Positions 53,465 to 61,802 of a stretch of 64,000 nt of DNA are shown here, piece after piece. The position numbers and the translations under genes are program-made. This DNA comes from Chitinophaga niastensis (GTDB lineage Bacteria; Bacteroidota; Bacteroidia; Chitinophagales; Chitinophagaceae): the NCBI RefSeq assembly GCF_003014755.1, contig NZ_PYAW01000001.1:1178001-1242000 (forward strand), in the 5' to 3' direction. Numbering within the stretch: position 1 is the first letter of the stretch; the number at the start of each line of letters is the position of its first letter. The notes below the pieces were generated by a model. It was given only the letters and a program-made list of their open reading frames with translations. It was not told the origin of the DNA and did not search any database.

Positions 53465-53896
53465 TTATTGCCGCAAATTATAATACCAACCTTTAATTAC
53501 TGTCTTTCTGAAAGTACCTGTATCATGATCTGATTTTTTATAAATAAGAGGTAAGTTGCCGTATAGTATTCCGTTATTTTCATATTCGCCCATATCTGAA
53601 AATTCCTTATCAGGCAATAGCTCTTTCTTTGAAATTATTAAGCTATCAAGCATTTCTAATTTCTTATGATGAGTTATTTGTTTTTCGAAGTAACAATAGA
53701 TATTCAGACTATCTTCATAAGTATCATAGTAGTATTTATTTGAGTATTCTCTGTTGATCTCAAGCCTGCCACTTGAAATTAATTTTATAGGATTATGTAC
53801 ATCGCTTTTCTTACTAATCTCTGTTCTCGTAATAACCTGCTTGTTGTTGCAGCTGAATAATATAAAGCAACAACAAGCAAGGAATTGTATTTTCAT
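53465..53896 (-). CDS. Small lipoprotein, possibly truncated by a stop
   Basis: 143 residues with lipobox ILFSC (about 12-16). The body is charged and beta-rich (GRLEINREYSNKYYYDTYED). The frame continues past the TAA at 53465-53467 for another 31 codons (53372-53464) of protein-like sequence containing KFRCYNDGCGEEIEAKINSTK before the next stop at 53369. The original gene may have been longer. Candidate immunity protein, inferred from position. Confidence 0.6.
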   Translation of the reverse strand: MKIQFLACCCFILFSCNNKQVITRTEISKKSDVHNPIKLISSGRLEINREYSNKYYYDTYEDSLNIYCYFEKQITHHKKLEMLDSLIISKKELLPDKEFSDMGEYENNGILYGNLPLIYKKSDHDTGTFRKTVIKGWYYNLRQ

Positions 53897-53914
53897 TAAT
53901 AGTATTTCTGTACT

Positions 53915-55048
53915 TTATTTAGCTGGTTCAATCTCTTTTCTCAATTCAGGTAAGGAGAAATAATTATTCTTTATCAGGTAATCTTTTAATCCGTCATCTT
54001 TAACAAATAGGTTTTCCAGAATGGTTCCTGCTGGCCAGATGCCTGCGTTCTTGGGAACTAGGCTATGGTATAGCGGTAGATAAGTATTAGCGATGTATGC
54101 AACAATTTTTCTTTTTTCATCAAGAGAGAATATCTGGAAAGGATTGTTTACAAACGCCACTCCACTACTGTTGTCATATAGTGAAGATGCGTACCAATCG
54201 AGGCCTTCAAGGATTCTATTGTCATTGGCAGTAGTATGTTCCGCGATCCAGCTTAACAGTTCTTCTTTTATTTCCAGTTTGCCTTTGCAGGGTTTCACAA
54301 AAATTATTTCTCCTACAGTGGGAATATGATTATCATCCATTCTTAGATAATCATTCATTGCGAGATCGTTTAATTTAGAGTCCTTTGTATAGCCAAAAGA
54401 TTTAACCAACGTTTTAAGAAAGAGTGTATCCTTCTGCAACAAGGTGGCTAAATCTGCTTTGCTATCATTGAGTAGAAATTTATTTATTGAAACAAGCGAC
54501 GACGACAGATTTATTCTATAGTGGTTGCTATCCACTAGTTGTACAAAATCACCTACTAGGGGGACTCTTGTAATAAATCTAAATTCTTTTGATATAAAAA
54601 TATTATCAACAGTATAGTCAAATTCTTCATAATCCCCGGCCTTTTTTCCTACAAAAATGGTGATGGATTTATCGCGTATTTTAGTTTTACAATTTTCTGC
54701 ATTAAATGTATTTCCGAAGATTTTTTTCAGTTTATTGTTGAAATCAGCTTCATCAGGTTCTTTGTATCCTTTATCTTTTAATCCGACTGCAATAACTGGT
54801 AATGCTACATCTAGATCTTGTTGTGAATAATTGTAAATAGACGATTTACCATCATCTGATGCTTCCATATGTGATTGCAGATCCATTTGTTTTTTGATGG
54901 CATTAATATTCATTGTATATGTTTTTTCAATGGCTTTTATACTATCTTTTTGAACTGGGTTCTGTGCACTATTATTCTGCCCATTACAGCTCATAAAAAT
55001 GGAAGCGATCGCAATAGCGCTTGGTAGTTTATATAATTGCATTGTCAA
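53915..55048 (-). CDS. Lipoprotein of unknown function behind the PAAR-GH19 effector
   Basis: 377 residues. Lipobox IFMSC near residue 20; the mature protein has alternating hydrophobic and charged blocks, such as FGNTFNAENCKTKIRDKSITIFVGKKAGDYEEFDYTVDN and EELLSWIAEHTTANDNRILEGLDWYASSL. No family recognised. It is 14 bases after the stop of the large effector, the closest partner, so it is the best candidate immunity protein against its peptidoglycan-degrading domains. Sequence is AT-richer than the housekeeping genes, judged by eye. Confidence 0.7.
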   Translation of the reverse strand: MTMQLYKLPSAIAIASIFMSCNGQNNSAQNPVQKDSIKAIEKTYTMNINAIKKQMDLQSHMEASDDGKSSIYNYSQQDLDVALPVIAVGLKDKGYKEPDEADFNNKLKKIFGNTFNAENCKTKIRDKSITIFVGKKAGDYEEFDYTVDNIFISKEFRFITRVPLVGDFVQLVDSNHYRINLSSSLVSINKFLLNDSKADLATLLQKDTLFLKTLVKSFGYTKDSKLNDLAMNDYLRMDDNHIPTVGEIIFVKPCKGKLEIKEELLSWIAEHTTANDNRILEGLDWYASSLYDNSSGVAFVNNPFQIFSLDEKRKIVAYIANTYLPLYHSLVPKNAGIWPAGTILENLFVKDDGLKDYLIKNNYFSLPELRKEIEPAK

Positions 55049-55062
55049 ATAATTTATCTTTT

Positions 55063-58000
55063 TTATCTTAATCCCAGATGAAAATGATTTTGGTGAGCCG
55101 TCATTGCCGTTCCCATAGTGTTCTTCAGACCATCTTTATAGGCATAGTTTGTATTGAAGCCCCATTTGCCGGATATGGTCAATAGATTTTCCAATGCTTC
55201 CACAAATTTTTCCTCTGAAGGATATGCCTCTTTTGCATCACTCCATAAAATATTTCCGCCTGTAGCTGGGCTACCGGGATACCTGATATCAATATCATTC
55301 CCGTCAACATGTCCGTGGTGTCCTAGATTCCTTTTGTCACTGGCTGAAATATCGTTAAAATACAATTTATCACTGTATCCATTTTTAGGAAGTGAATAAA
55401 AGTAACCAATCAAGGCAGCTGCTACCTTCGGATCTATATAATTATCATCTCCGCCATCCCTTGTGCCATATCTACCCCAATTGGGGCCAGTTTCAGGAAA
55501 AGGAAGCAAATTTTTTGTATTTTTCTCTATTACATAAGTTTTTACCAGTGCGCCACCAACGTATACATCATATTGAAACTGTGTGGAGGATGCATTAGCC
55601 TGAATCAATGAATAAGTAAATGTATCCGCATCAATTTTATATTTATTGTTATCTCCTGCTGGCACAATACCATATTGACATTCCTTTACTCTGAATAAAA
55701 CTGAAGTAGTGTTGGCAAACGCCAACTTCTTTTCTGCGTGGCTGCTTTTGCCATCGGAGATTACATCTTTCCCTACTTTCTTACTTATTCTTTCTGTTAC
55801 TTCTGTATTACCATTGGATGCATTTTGCAAGCCTTTCAGTTTCCAAAATGCCATTGAAGATAATACAGCAATTTTAATATCTGAAATTACCAAATCCGGA
55901 TTGAGAATTATATCTGCATTTTCTCTTTTTGTGTAAGTGTTGGCATAAGCATACACTGTCCTTCCAGTAATTTGTATAAGACCTTTTCCCCTGAAGTTCC
56001 AGCCATCTCCTTCAGTTGTATTACCTATCTCTTTACCCTTTGCTGCATCGGGACCGTATGCATAATTGGCAATATTTTTCTGATTTTCATCAGTAACACC
56101 AGGGTGGATGGGAATTTTGTTTGCCCTGCCCCAAAGGTGAGCCTTTTGCTGCCCTTCTATAGTTTGGAATGCACCAAAATTGTCTACCAGCCCTTCCCAA
56201 TACCAGTTGAAATTTTCTCCATCTTTTAAGTGCAAAGTGTCCCCTGTTTCAACGATTGCCTGTGCAAAGAAGTGTGCTTTATTCCAGCAGGTATTCATCC
56301 CAATTTCTTTCATATACTTATTGTAAGTATCAGCTACAGCTTGTAATGTAGCGTTTTCAGCCTTTGGGAATATTTTGAGCAAAGTAGCAGGTGTTATTTT
56401 TTCATTGCAACGAGGGCATCCGGTTGTTGTTTCTTCCTTCTCTAAGGCTTCTCCCAGCACAGTTGGTGCTACCGGTTTCGTAATCTGGTTTAACCTATCG
56501 GCTATTGAGTTGGATAGTTTAATATGTTGATAGAAACTAACCGACGATGGATTGAGTATATTCTTATCAGCTATTTCCTGCGGATACATATACTTATCTG
56601 CCTTATCAGATTTTATCACTGCATAAAAACAGCGGAAAGTATCATCTATGGCCTTCTTGCCGCTTTTTAGCTTGTTAGTATCAATATCAATGTCGAGGAT
56701 TTCATTCTCCTTCACTTTGTCTTTCAGCTCAAGGACATTCAGATCTTTTTCTTTGTATTTATTTTCCCATAGCTGTAGTGTTAATTCTTCACCAGCCATA
56801 TTTCTTGTCTGGATATGTATTTTTATCTTTTCGCCATACTTGTATACTTTGTATGCAGGATAATTGCTGCTGTCAAAGAAATGTACGGAAACGATTTCTT
56901 TTTGTTCCCGGATGTAAACATATTTACCCATTTCGAGGTCGCGCTGGTTGCTTTGTTTTTTAGGGAACCAGAATTTTTTGCCATTGGACGCTACGCTTTT
57001 CATGTCGGCAAACTCAATGCCGCCGGGCTTTTGAAGGATGGCAAATAATACATCATAAAACTCACCCTCAAAATATAACTTTGATAACATTGGTTTGAGC
57101 GTATCAGTCTGGATATCCAGCTTTGCTTCTCCCTGTGCATCAAAGGTTACTTCTCCCATGTCTTTGATGTAGTTGAAGTCACTTCCGCTGTCGGCTTCCA
57201 ATATATGTATGTTCACCTTTTCTCCGGCTGCAGCTGTACTTGTGATGAGTGCTTTGATGGTTTCTTTCCAGCCGGCGCGAGGCTTGTAAATACTTTCCTG
57301 ATCAGCAAAACACCAGCGCGTTATTGTTGCATAATCGGCGTTTATTTCCAGTCTTTGTGCAGAAAATCCGAGTTTGGCACTCATCCAGATCTTGCCTTTA
57401 TGAGGGGCAAATACATTTTCATTTCTGTCGCTGCTGCTGTTGGCGGGCACCCATGTAATCGGCCCATCCAGCTGTGCATTATAAGGCATTGTTGTTTTGG
57501 CGATGAGATTATACCGTTTGCCTACTACCCAGTTGATAGCGCCGCCTTCTACTTCTATCTTAAGTACTTCATTGTTTTTTACTTCAAAGCGCCAGTCATC
57601 CAGTTGATGTTTGGCGGAAGGTTTTCCCTTTTGTGCATCCCAGGCATCTGCTTTCATTACATAAGCCTCTACCACATAGTTGCCGGGTCGGGTGAAGTAA
57701 GTATTCCCATCCAGTGATATAGAAGTGCCGGTGCCTACCTCCTGTCCATTCAGCTGCCATTTGATGGCTGCTGCCTCAAAGTCCTGTACCTGGGTTTTGT
57801 AGACCATTTCTGCTGCTTTAAAGCTCATGGTAGTACGGGGTCTTATGATCGCTGCATTTTGATCATTGGTAACTTTTGCCACACCGTTGACTTCAGATAC
57901 CATGTCCCTGCTTACTTCCTGTGGTTGTCCGTCTGGGCTATCTGCTACCATAGTGGCTGTAACGCGATAACTCGCTGCTGTATTGGCGGGGGTAAACGTG

Positions 58001-59016
58001 ATCTTATCCGTACCGGCGGCGGTAGGACCTGCCACAATATTGCCGTTGCCATCTGTTACCTGCATGGATACACGTTGTTTCTCGTCTGCCGTGGCGGGCA
58101 TCATTTCATATATAGCTTCCAGGGTAACAGGAACGCCTCTACGTATGCGGTATTCTTTCTGATGAGTAGACAAGCTGTCTACAATACGCCCCACGCCACT
58201 TCCCAGCGAAAACTCATTTTTTAGTTTGTTGGTAGCTACTATAATATCCAGTGAGCTGCGGGAATCTGTACCATCTTTTCCATAGGCCATTACCCGGTAT
58301 TGACCTACAGCATCGAAATTAATTTTGTAAGAGGGCCCTATTTCTTCAAAGGACTGAGCGGTACCGTCGAAATTGTTACCGTTAAAGACTTTCCAGGATA
58401 CTTTTTCTTTATCTGCTTTGGCAGGATTGTGGTAATCATTTACTGTAAATGTCAATGATTCATCTACCCTTACTGTGATAACCGGTATTGGGTCAGTCTT
58501 TTTTTTATGGCTGTTTATTTCTGTAACCGGAATACGTTTTTCCAGTTTCACTTTTATGGTGTTTACTTGTGGTATTTCTTTGTTGTTGGCTGGTTTGGGA
58601 GCCATTGGGTTGAGGGCTGCGAGGCTTTCCACTTCCACTTTATCAAAGTGTGCACTGGTCACTGCTGCGGACTGGCCATGATTGGTGATGCTGATACAGG
58701 GTGAACCCGACACGGTGCATATGGCCTTACTATCTTCTGTAAGAATTTTACCACCGTTGGTGAGGGTTACCTTCTGATAAACGCCTTCCCATTGGGTTAC
58801 AGCCGGATTACAGGAGCTGCGGGTAACAGAACAGCTGCCAAATGTTTTGGCTTGAAAGGGTTGACCTACATCCTTATTGCTGGCTATCGCTTTTGTGCTG
58901 CCATCGCCATCATTGATATATTCACGATCATTTACGTCTACTTTGAGCTGGTCGGGAGCGCTTCCAAAATTACATTTACACGCTGCACCCTGCACTACAA
59001 AATGTTTATCAGCCAT
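55063..59016 (-). CDS. PAAR-like (DUF4280) protein with GH19-like and LAS-peptidase C-terminal domains
   Basis: 1317 residues. Residues 1-140: DUF4280 PAAR-like tip (VVQGAACKCNFG, AKTFGSCSV, SCNPAVTQW, SGSPCISITNHGQ). A long middle of Ig/beta-rich units runs to about 860. A CPRC knuckle at about 867 leads to a GH19-like lysozyme/chitinase fold (HFFAQAIVETGDT, FRGKGLIQITGRTVYA). At about 1175-1317 is a LAS metallopeptidase-like domain: H1234/H1236 in GHVDGNDIDI and the H1311-F-H1313 end, as in MepA/VanX-type enzymes. It would cut both glycan and peptide of peptidoglycan, carried on a VgrG spike. No signal peptide. Domains assigned by pattern. Confidence 0.82.
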   Translation of the reverse strand: MADKHFVVQGAACKCNFGSAPDQLKVDVNDREYINDGDGSTKAIASNKDVGQPFQAKTFGSCSVTRSSCNPAVTQWEGVYQKVTLTNGGKILTEDSKAICTVSGSPCISITNHGQSAAVTSAHFDKVEVESLAALNPMAPKPANNKEIPQVNTIKVKLEKRIPVTEINSHKKKTDPIPVITVRVDESLTFTVNDYHNPAKADKEKVSWKVFNGNNFDGTAQSFEEIGPSYKINFDAVGQYRVMAYGKDGTDSRSSLDIIVATNKLKNEFSLGSGVGRIVDSLSTHQKEYRIRRGVPVTLEAIYEMMPATADEKQRVSMQVTDGNGNIVAGPTAAGTDKITFTPANTAASYRVTATMVADSPDGQPQEVSRDMVSEVNGVAKVTNDQNAAIIRPRTTMSFKAAEMVYKTQVQDFEAAAIKWQLNGQEVGTGTSISLDGNTYFTRPGNYVVEAYVMKADAWDAQKGKPSAKHQLDDWRFEVKNNEVLKIEVEGGAINWVVGKRYNLIAKTTMPYNAQLDGPITWVPANSSSDRNENVFAPHKGKIWMSAKLGFSAQRLEINADYATITRWCFADQESIYKPRAGWKETIKALITSTAAAGEKVNIHILEADSGSDFNYIKDMGEVTFDAQGEAKLDIQTDTLKPMLSKLYFEGEFYDVLFAILQKPGGIEFADMKSVASNGKKFWFPKKQSNQRDLEMGKYVYIREQKEIVSVHFFDSSNYPAYKVYKYGEKIKIHIQTRNMAGEELTLQLWENKYKEKDLNVLELKDKVKENEILDIDIDTNKLKSGKKAIDDTFRCFYAVIKSDKADKYMYPQEIADKNILNPSSVSFYQHIKLSNSIADRLNQITKPVAPTVLGEALEKEETTTGCPRCNEKITPATLLKIFPKAENATLQAVADTYNKYMKEIGMNTCWNKAHFFAQAIVETGDTLHLKDGENFNWYWEGLVDNFGAFQTIEGQQKAHLWGRANKIPIHPGVTDENQKNIANYAYGPDAAKGKEIGNTTEGDGWNFRGKGLIQITGRTVYAYANTYTKRENADIILNPDLVISDIKIAVLSSMAFWKLKGLQNASNGNTEVTERISKKVGKDVISDGKSSHAEKKLAFANTTSVLFRVKECQYGIVPAGDNNKYKIDADTFTYSLIQANASSTQFQYDVYVGGALVKTYVIEKNTKNLLPFPETGPNWGRYGTRDGGDDNYIDPKVAAALIGYFYSLPKNGYSDKLYFNDISASDKRNLGHHGHVDGNDIDIRYPGSPATGGNILWSDAKEAYPSEEKFVEALENLLTISGKWGFNTNYAYKDGLKNTMGTAMTAHQNHFHLGLR

Positions 59017-59043
59017 GATTCTGTTGTTTTATAACCTGATTTT

Positions 59044-59832
59044 TCATGATTCTCCTTCAACACAAATAGCCCTGATAGCTATTGTCCGGGTTTTCTCATT
59101 TTCCTGTAACTCCCAGTATCCTTCTACTTGTTGAATGAAATCGCGGGGTTTATTCAACAAACATTTTATTTCCATACTGCCTGTAAGGGCTTCGCTTATC
59201 AGTGTTCCTTTCTGATGGATATTGTCCTGCGGCCCACCCATAGGTGGCCGTTCCTGTACTACTGAAAAGGATATCGGTGCCTGAAATGCCTGGAGTGGAT
59301 AATCTACTGTAAACTGCTTCCTGTAGCCGGTATATAACAATGAAAACCAGGCGGAGAGAAAAAGATCCTGTTTGAGTGATTGTATGAACAGTTCCGGATT
59401 TTGAATAGTATTATCTGTATGAGCAATATATTCTTCCGCTTCCTGGCCAACAAAGTATTGTTTTAGCCCTGCCATACGTTCATTCCATCTGACCAGGATT
59501 TCTTTGTAATTGGGGACTGATAAGATCTGCCCACCCTGACCTATATGCAGTTGCAGCGGATAAATAACACTGCCACACTGCGCCGCCAGATCTGTAGCTA
59601 AATAATCTGTAGCTGGTTGATCATTGATGCGCAGTGCTGTGCGGGTTACCTGGAAATAATGTTGGGTATTATCTTTCCCTGACAGACGTTGTACTTCCGC
59701 ATTATATTTCAGGGTCACAGCCGCATCTCCGGTGTACACCAGCGTTATTGTGTAAATATGAGGAAGTTTCACAGGGGTTAACAACTCCGGTCTGTTACTG
59801 GTAAAAATTTTTCCTAGTGTAAAAAGGGCCAT
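59044..59832 (-). CDS. Unknown protein between effector genes, possible loading factor
   Basis: 262 residues. No signal, membrane span or family recognised. Beta-rich N-terminal half (PHIYTITLVYTGDAAVTLKYNAEVQRL) and a helical middle (LKQYFVGQEAEEYIAHTD). Lying 27 bases upstream of the PAAR effector gene in the same direction, it could be a chaperone or adaptor for loading it, or a non-tip spike part. Inference only. Confidence 0.6.
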   Translation of the reverse strand: MALFTLGKIFTSNRPELLTPVKLPHIYTITLVYTGDAAVTLKYNAEVQRLSGKDNTQHYFQVTRTALRINDQPATDYLATDLAAQCGSVIYPLQLHIGQGGQILSVPNYKEILVRWNERMAGLKQYFVGQEAEEYIAHTDNTIQNPELFIQSLKQDLFLSAWFSLLYTGYRKQFTVDYPLQAFQAPISFSVVQERPPMGGPQDNIHQKGTLISEALTGSMEIKCLLNKPRDFIQQVEGYWELQENEKTRTIAIRAICVEGES

Positions 59833-59854
59833 GGCTTAGTAATTAGGTCATATA

Positions 59855-60346
59855 TTAATTTGGACAAGTACCACTCACTACAGTAGTATTAGCATAATCT
59901 TTTGTATGCACTTCCAATGTCCATTGTCCTCTTAGCGTGTCGGTTTTACAACGTTCAAAACGATATTCTCCCAGGTATTCTTCCAGCTCCTGCATGATAT
60001 CGTTATGCAAGTCCCAGAAGTCTTTCTTACCGTGCAGGTAACTTTCTGTGGCGGCAGACTTTTTAAAGAACTGAATGAAATAGCGGTCATACTTTGCCTC
60101 CACCATTTTTTTATTCACAAGACTGTCGCAATACCCCAGCAGTAAGCTTTTTAAGCTATCCGGCCGTAGTGGGGCATTTTCAATCAGCGCAAATTGGTAT
60201 AGTCCCCGCTTTGCAGCGCCATCGATATTTACCGGTCCTTCACGTTTCAGTTTATCGAGATAAATAATTTTTGTTGTTTGGTTATCTGCGCTGTTTTTAC
60301 AGGAGAATAAGCTACAAGTGATTATTACTAAAAAAAGATACTTCAT
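59855..60346 (-). CDS. Lipoprotein, candidate immunity protein of the DUF3289-like effector
   Basis: 163 residues from ATG 60346 (MKYLFLVIITCSLFSC is a clean lipoprotein signal; a longer frame upstream overlaps the effector gene). The mature part is helical and charged (LKSLLLGYCDSLVNKKMVEAKYDRYFIQFFKK, DFWDLHNDIMQELEEYLGEY). Its start is 4 bases after the effector's stop, so the pair should be translated together. Family not recognised. Confidence 0.68.
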   Translation of the reverse strand: MKYLFLVIITCSLFSCKNSADNQTTKIIYLDKLKREGPVNIDGAAKRGLYQFALIENAPLRPDSLKSLLLGYCDSLVNKKMVEAKYDRYFIQFFKKSAATESYLHGKKDFWDLHNDIMQELEEYLGEYRFERCKTDTLRGQWTLEVHTKDYANTTVVSGTCPN

Positions 60347-60350
60347 AAGA

Positions 60351-61763
60351 TTACATTTCCCCTGGTTTTTTTCTTTTGCTTTTCCGCTCCTGTGCACCTT
60401 CAAGAATGCTACCAGAAAATTCTTTTTCAAATTTTACTTTGGTCAGAAAGGGTTTATATCCTCTGAGGTGTTGTAAAATGAACCAGGCTCTGAATCCTGC
60501 TCCGTAGGAATAAAATTTTTCCATGTCCGGAAGATCCAATCCGAAATGGTCCCATAATACCACTTCATATTTGGCGTTGTAATTATTGCCTGTTAGCTTA
60601 TAAGAGAGGAGCGTTACTTTATATGCCCACATGTCGTTGATCGCAATGGTGAGCCCGGTGAAAAGATTATAGTCTCTTCCGAAGGGGAAGGCCGGATGTC
60701 CGTATGGGTGTGATGTTTTATAGCCGGCTTCATCTCCGAAATACACTTTTTTATCTTCCATACCTGTCAGTTCCCCTGCTCCTTTTTTTATTCTGTCGGC
60801 CATTTCATCTTCTATGCCTGTGCAGAACCGCTGTGTGGAAGGGTTTGCCTGTACTGCCCTTGTCAATGCGCCGTTTTCATAGATACCGCCTTCGCTGCGT
60901 TTGAATTTGGCGATCATGTTGTAAATGTTATCATTCAGGTCGCCGCGGGCCATTGTTTCCACCATGAGCCGGAAGTCGAGGAAGAGCAGATCATCTGGCG
61001 ACATATTTGATACCTGCATGAGCGTGCCGGTATTCAATACCCGTTGCTCCGCGTATATACCCTTAGAAGCCGCGTCTGTTCCTGCATTGGCAAATTTTGC
61101 ATGCTGCTGCGGATCAAAACCATCGTTCAGGTAAGCTTGTGTGAAAGCGTTTATTTCGGCTGCGGTGTATACCGGTTTTTGTGCTTTGCCGGTGCCGAAA
61201 GCCATGTCATTGGCAATGTCCAGGCCGGTTTCATTGAGGCCGGGTACGCGGTACACATCTACACAGAGAGGCAGGTAAATTACTTTTGCCGAAGCTTTTA
61301 TAGTAGGATCTACTTTCCGGAAATAGGCATATACAGCTACTTCTTTATCCAGTTTATTACCAGCTACTGTAATGGTTTTATAGGCGATGCCTTTTTCTGC
61401 TTTTGTGGTGCCACTTTTGAATGGGGTAATGGTGTTGCCGCCATCAAAAGAAAAAGCCCAGTTTACCAGCATCAGCTGATTATCGGGTACTGTTTCACTA
61501 AAGGCAATGGCTTTAAATTCGTAAGTGTTTTCGTTTATCACACTGGCAGGACCAGTTACCTTCAGCACTTTAACTGATGTAGCGGTATTTAAAACAACCG
61601 GATCATTTTTATGAAACGTAACCCCATCCTGCTTTCCGGCCATCTTAATGGATTTGCCGCAATTGAGGGCGGTTTCCCCGGAAGTGTTCCAGCGAATGCT
61701 CTCGCCGTTCTCTGTATATTTTTTGCAGACAATGAGCAGATTACCAACGTTTTTATCACCCAT
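60351..61763 (-). CDS. Putative effector with DUF3289-like C-terminal domain
   Basis: 470 residues, no signal peptide. Residues 1-150 are an unknown beta-rich N-terminal part (ALNCGKSIKMAGKQDGVTF, YEFKAIAFSETV). The C-terminal ~250 residues fit the DUF3289 pattern: ARGDLNDNIYNMIAKFKRSEGG, YGHPAFPFGRDYNLFTGLTIAINDMWAY, VVLWDHFGLDLPDMEKF, RAWFILQHLRGYKPFLTKVKF. DUF3289 proteins occur next to type VI spike genes. It is 39 bases after vgrG and followed by a lipoprotein, so a periplasm-acting toxin is likely. Activity unknown. Confidence 0.72.
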   Translation of the reverse strand: MGDKNVGNLLIVCKKYTENGESIRWNTSGETALNCGKSIKMAGKQDGVTFHKNDPVVLNTATSVKVLKVTGPASVINENTYEFKAIAFSETVPDNQLMLVNWAFSFDGGNTITPFKSGTTKAEKGIAYKTITVAGNKLDKEVAVYAYFRKVDPTIKASAKVIYLPLCVDVYRVPGLNETGLDIANDMAFGTGKAQKPVYTAAEINAFTQAYLNDGFDPQQHAKFANAGTDAASKGIYAEQRVLNTGTLMQVSNMSPDDLLFLDFRLMVETMARGDLNDNIYNMIAKFKRSEGGIYENGALTRAVQANPSTQRFCTGIEDEMADRIKKGAGELTGMEDKKVYFGDEAGYKTSHPYGHPAFPFGRDYNLFTGLTIAINDMWAYKVTLLSYKLTGNNYNAKYEVVLWDHFGLDLPDMEKFYSYGAGFRAWFILQHLRGYKPFLTKVKFEKEFSGSILEGAQERKSKRKKPGEM

Positions 61764-61802
61764 GGTGTTTAATTTAAAAATTATGGTGGCAGGTGAAATT
61801 TG

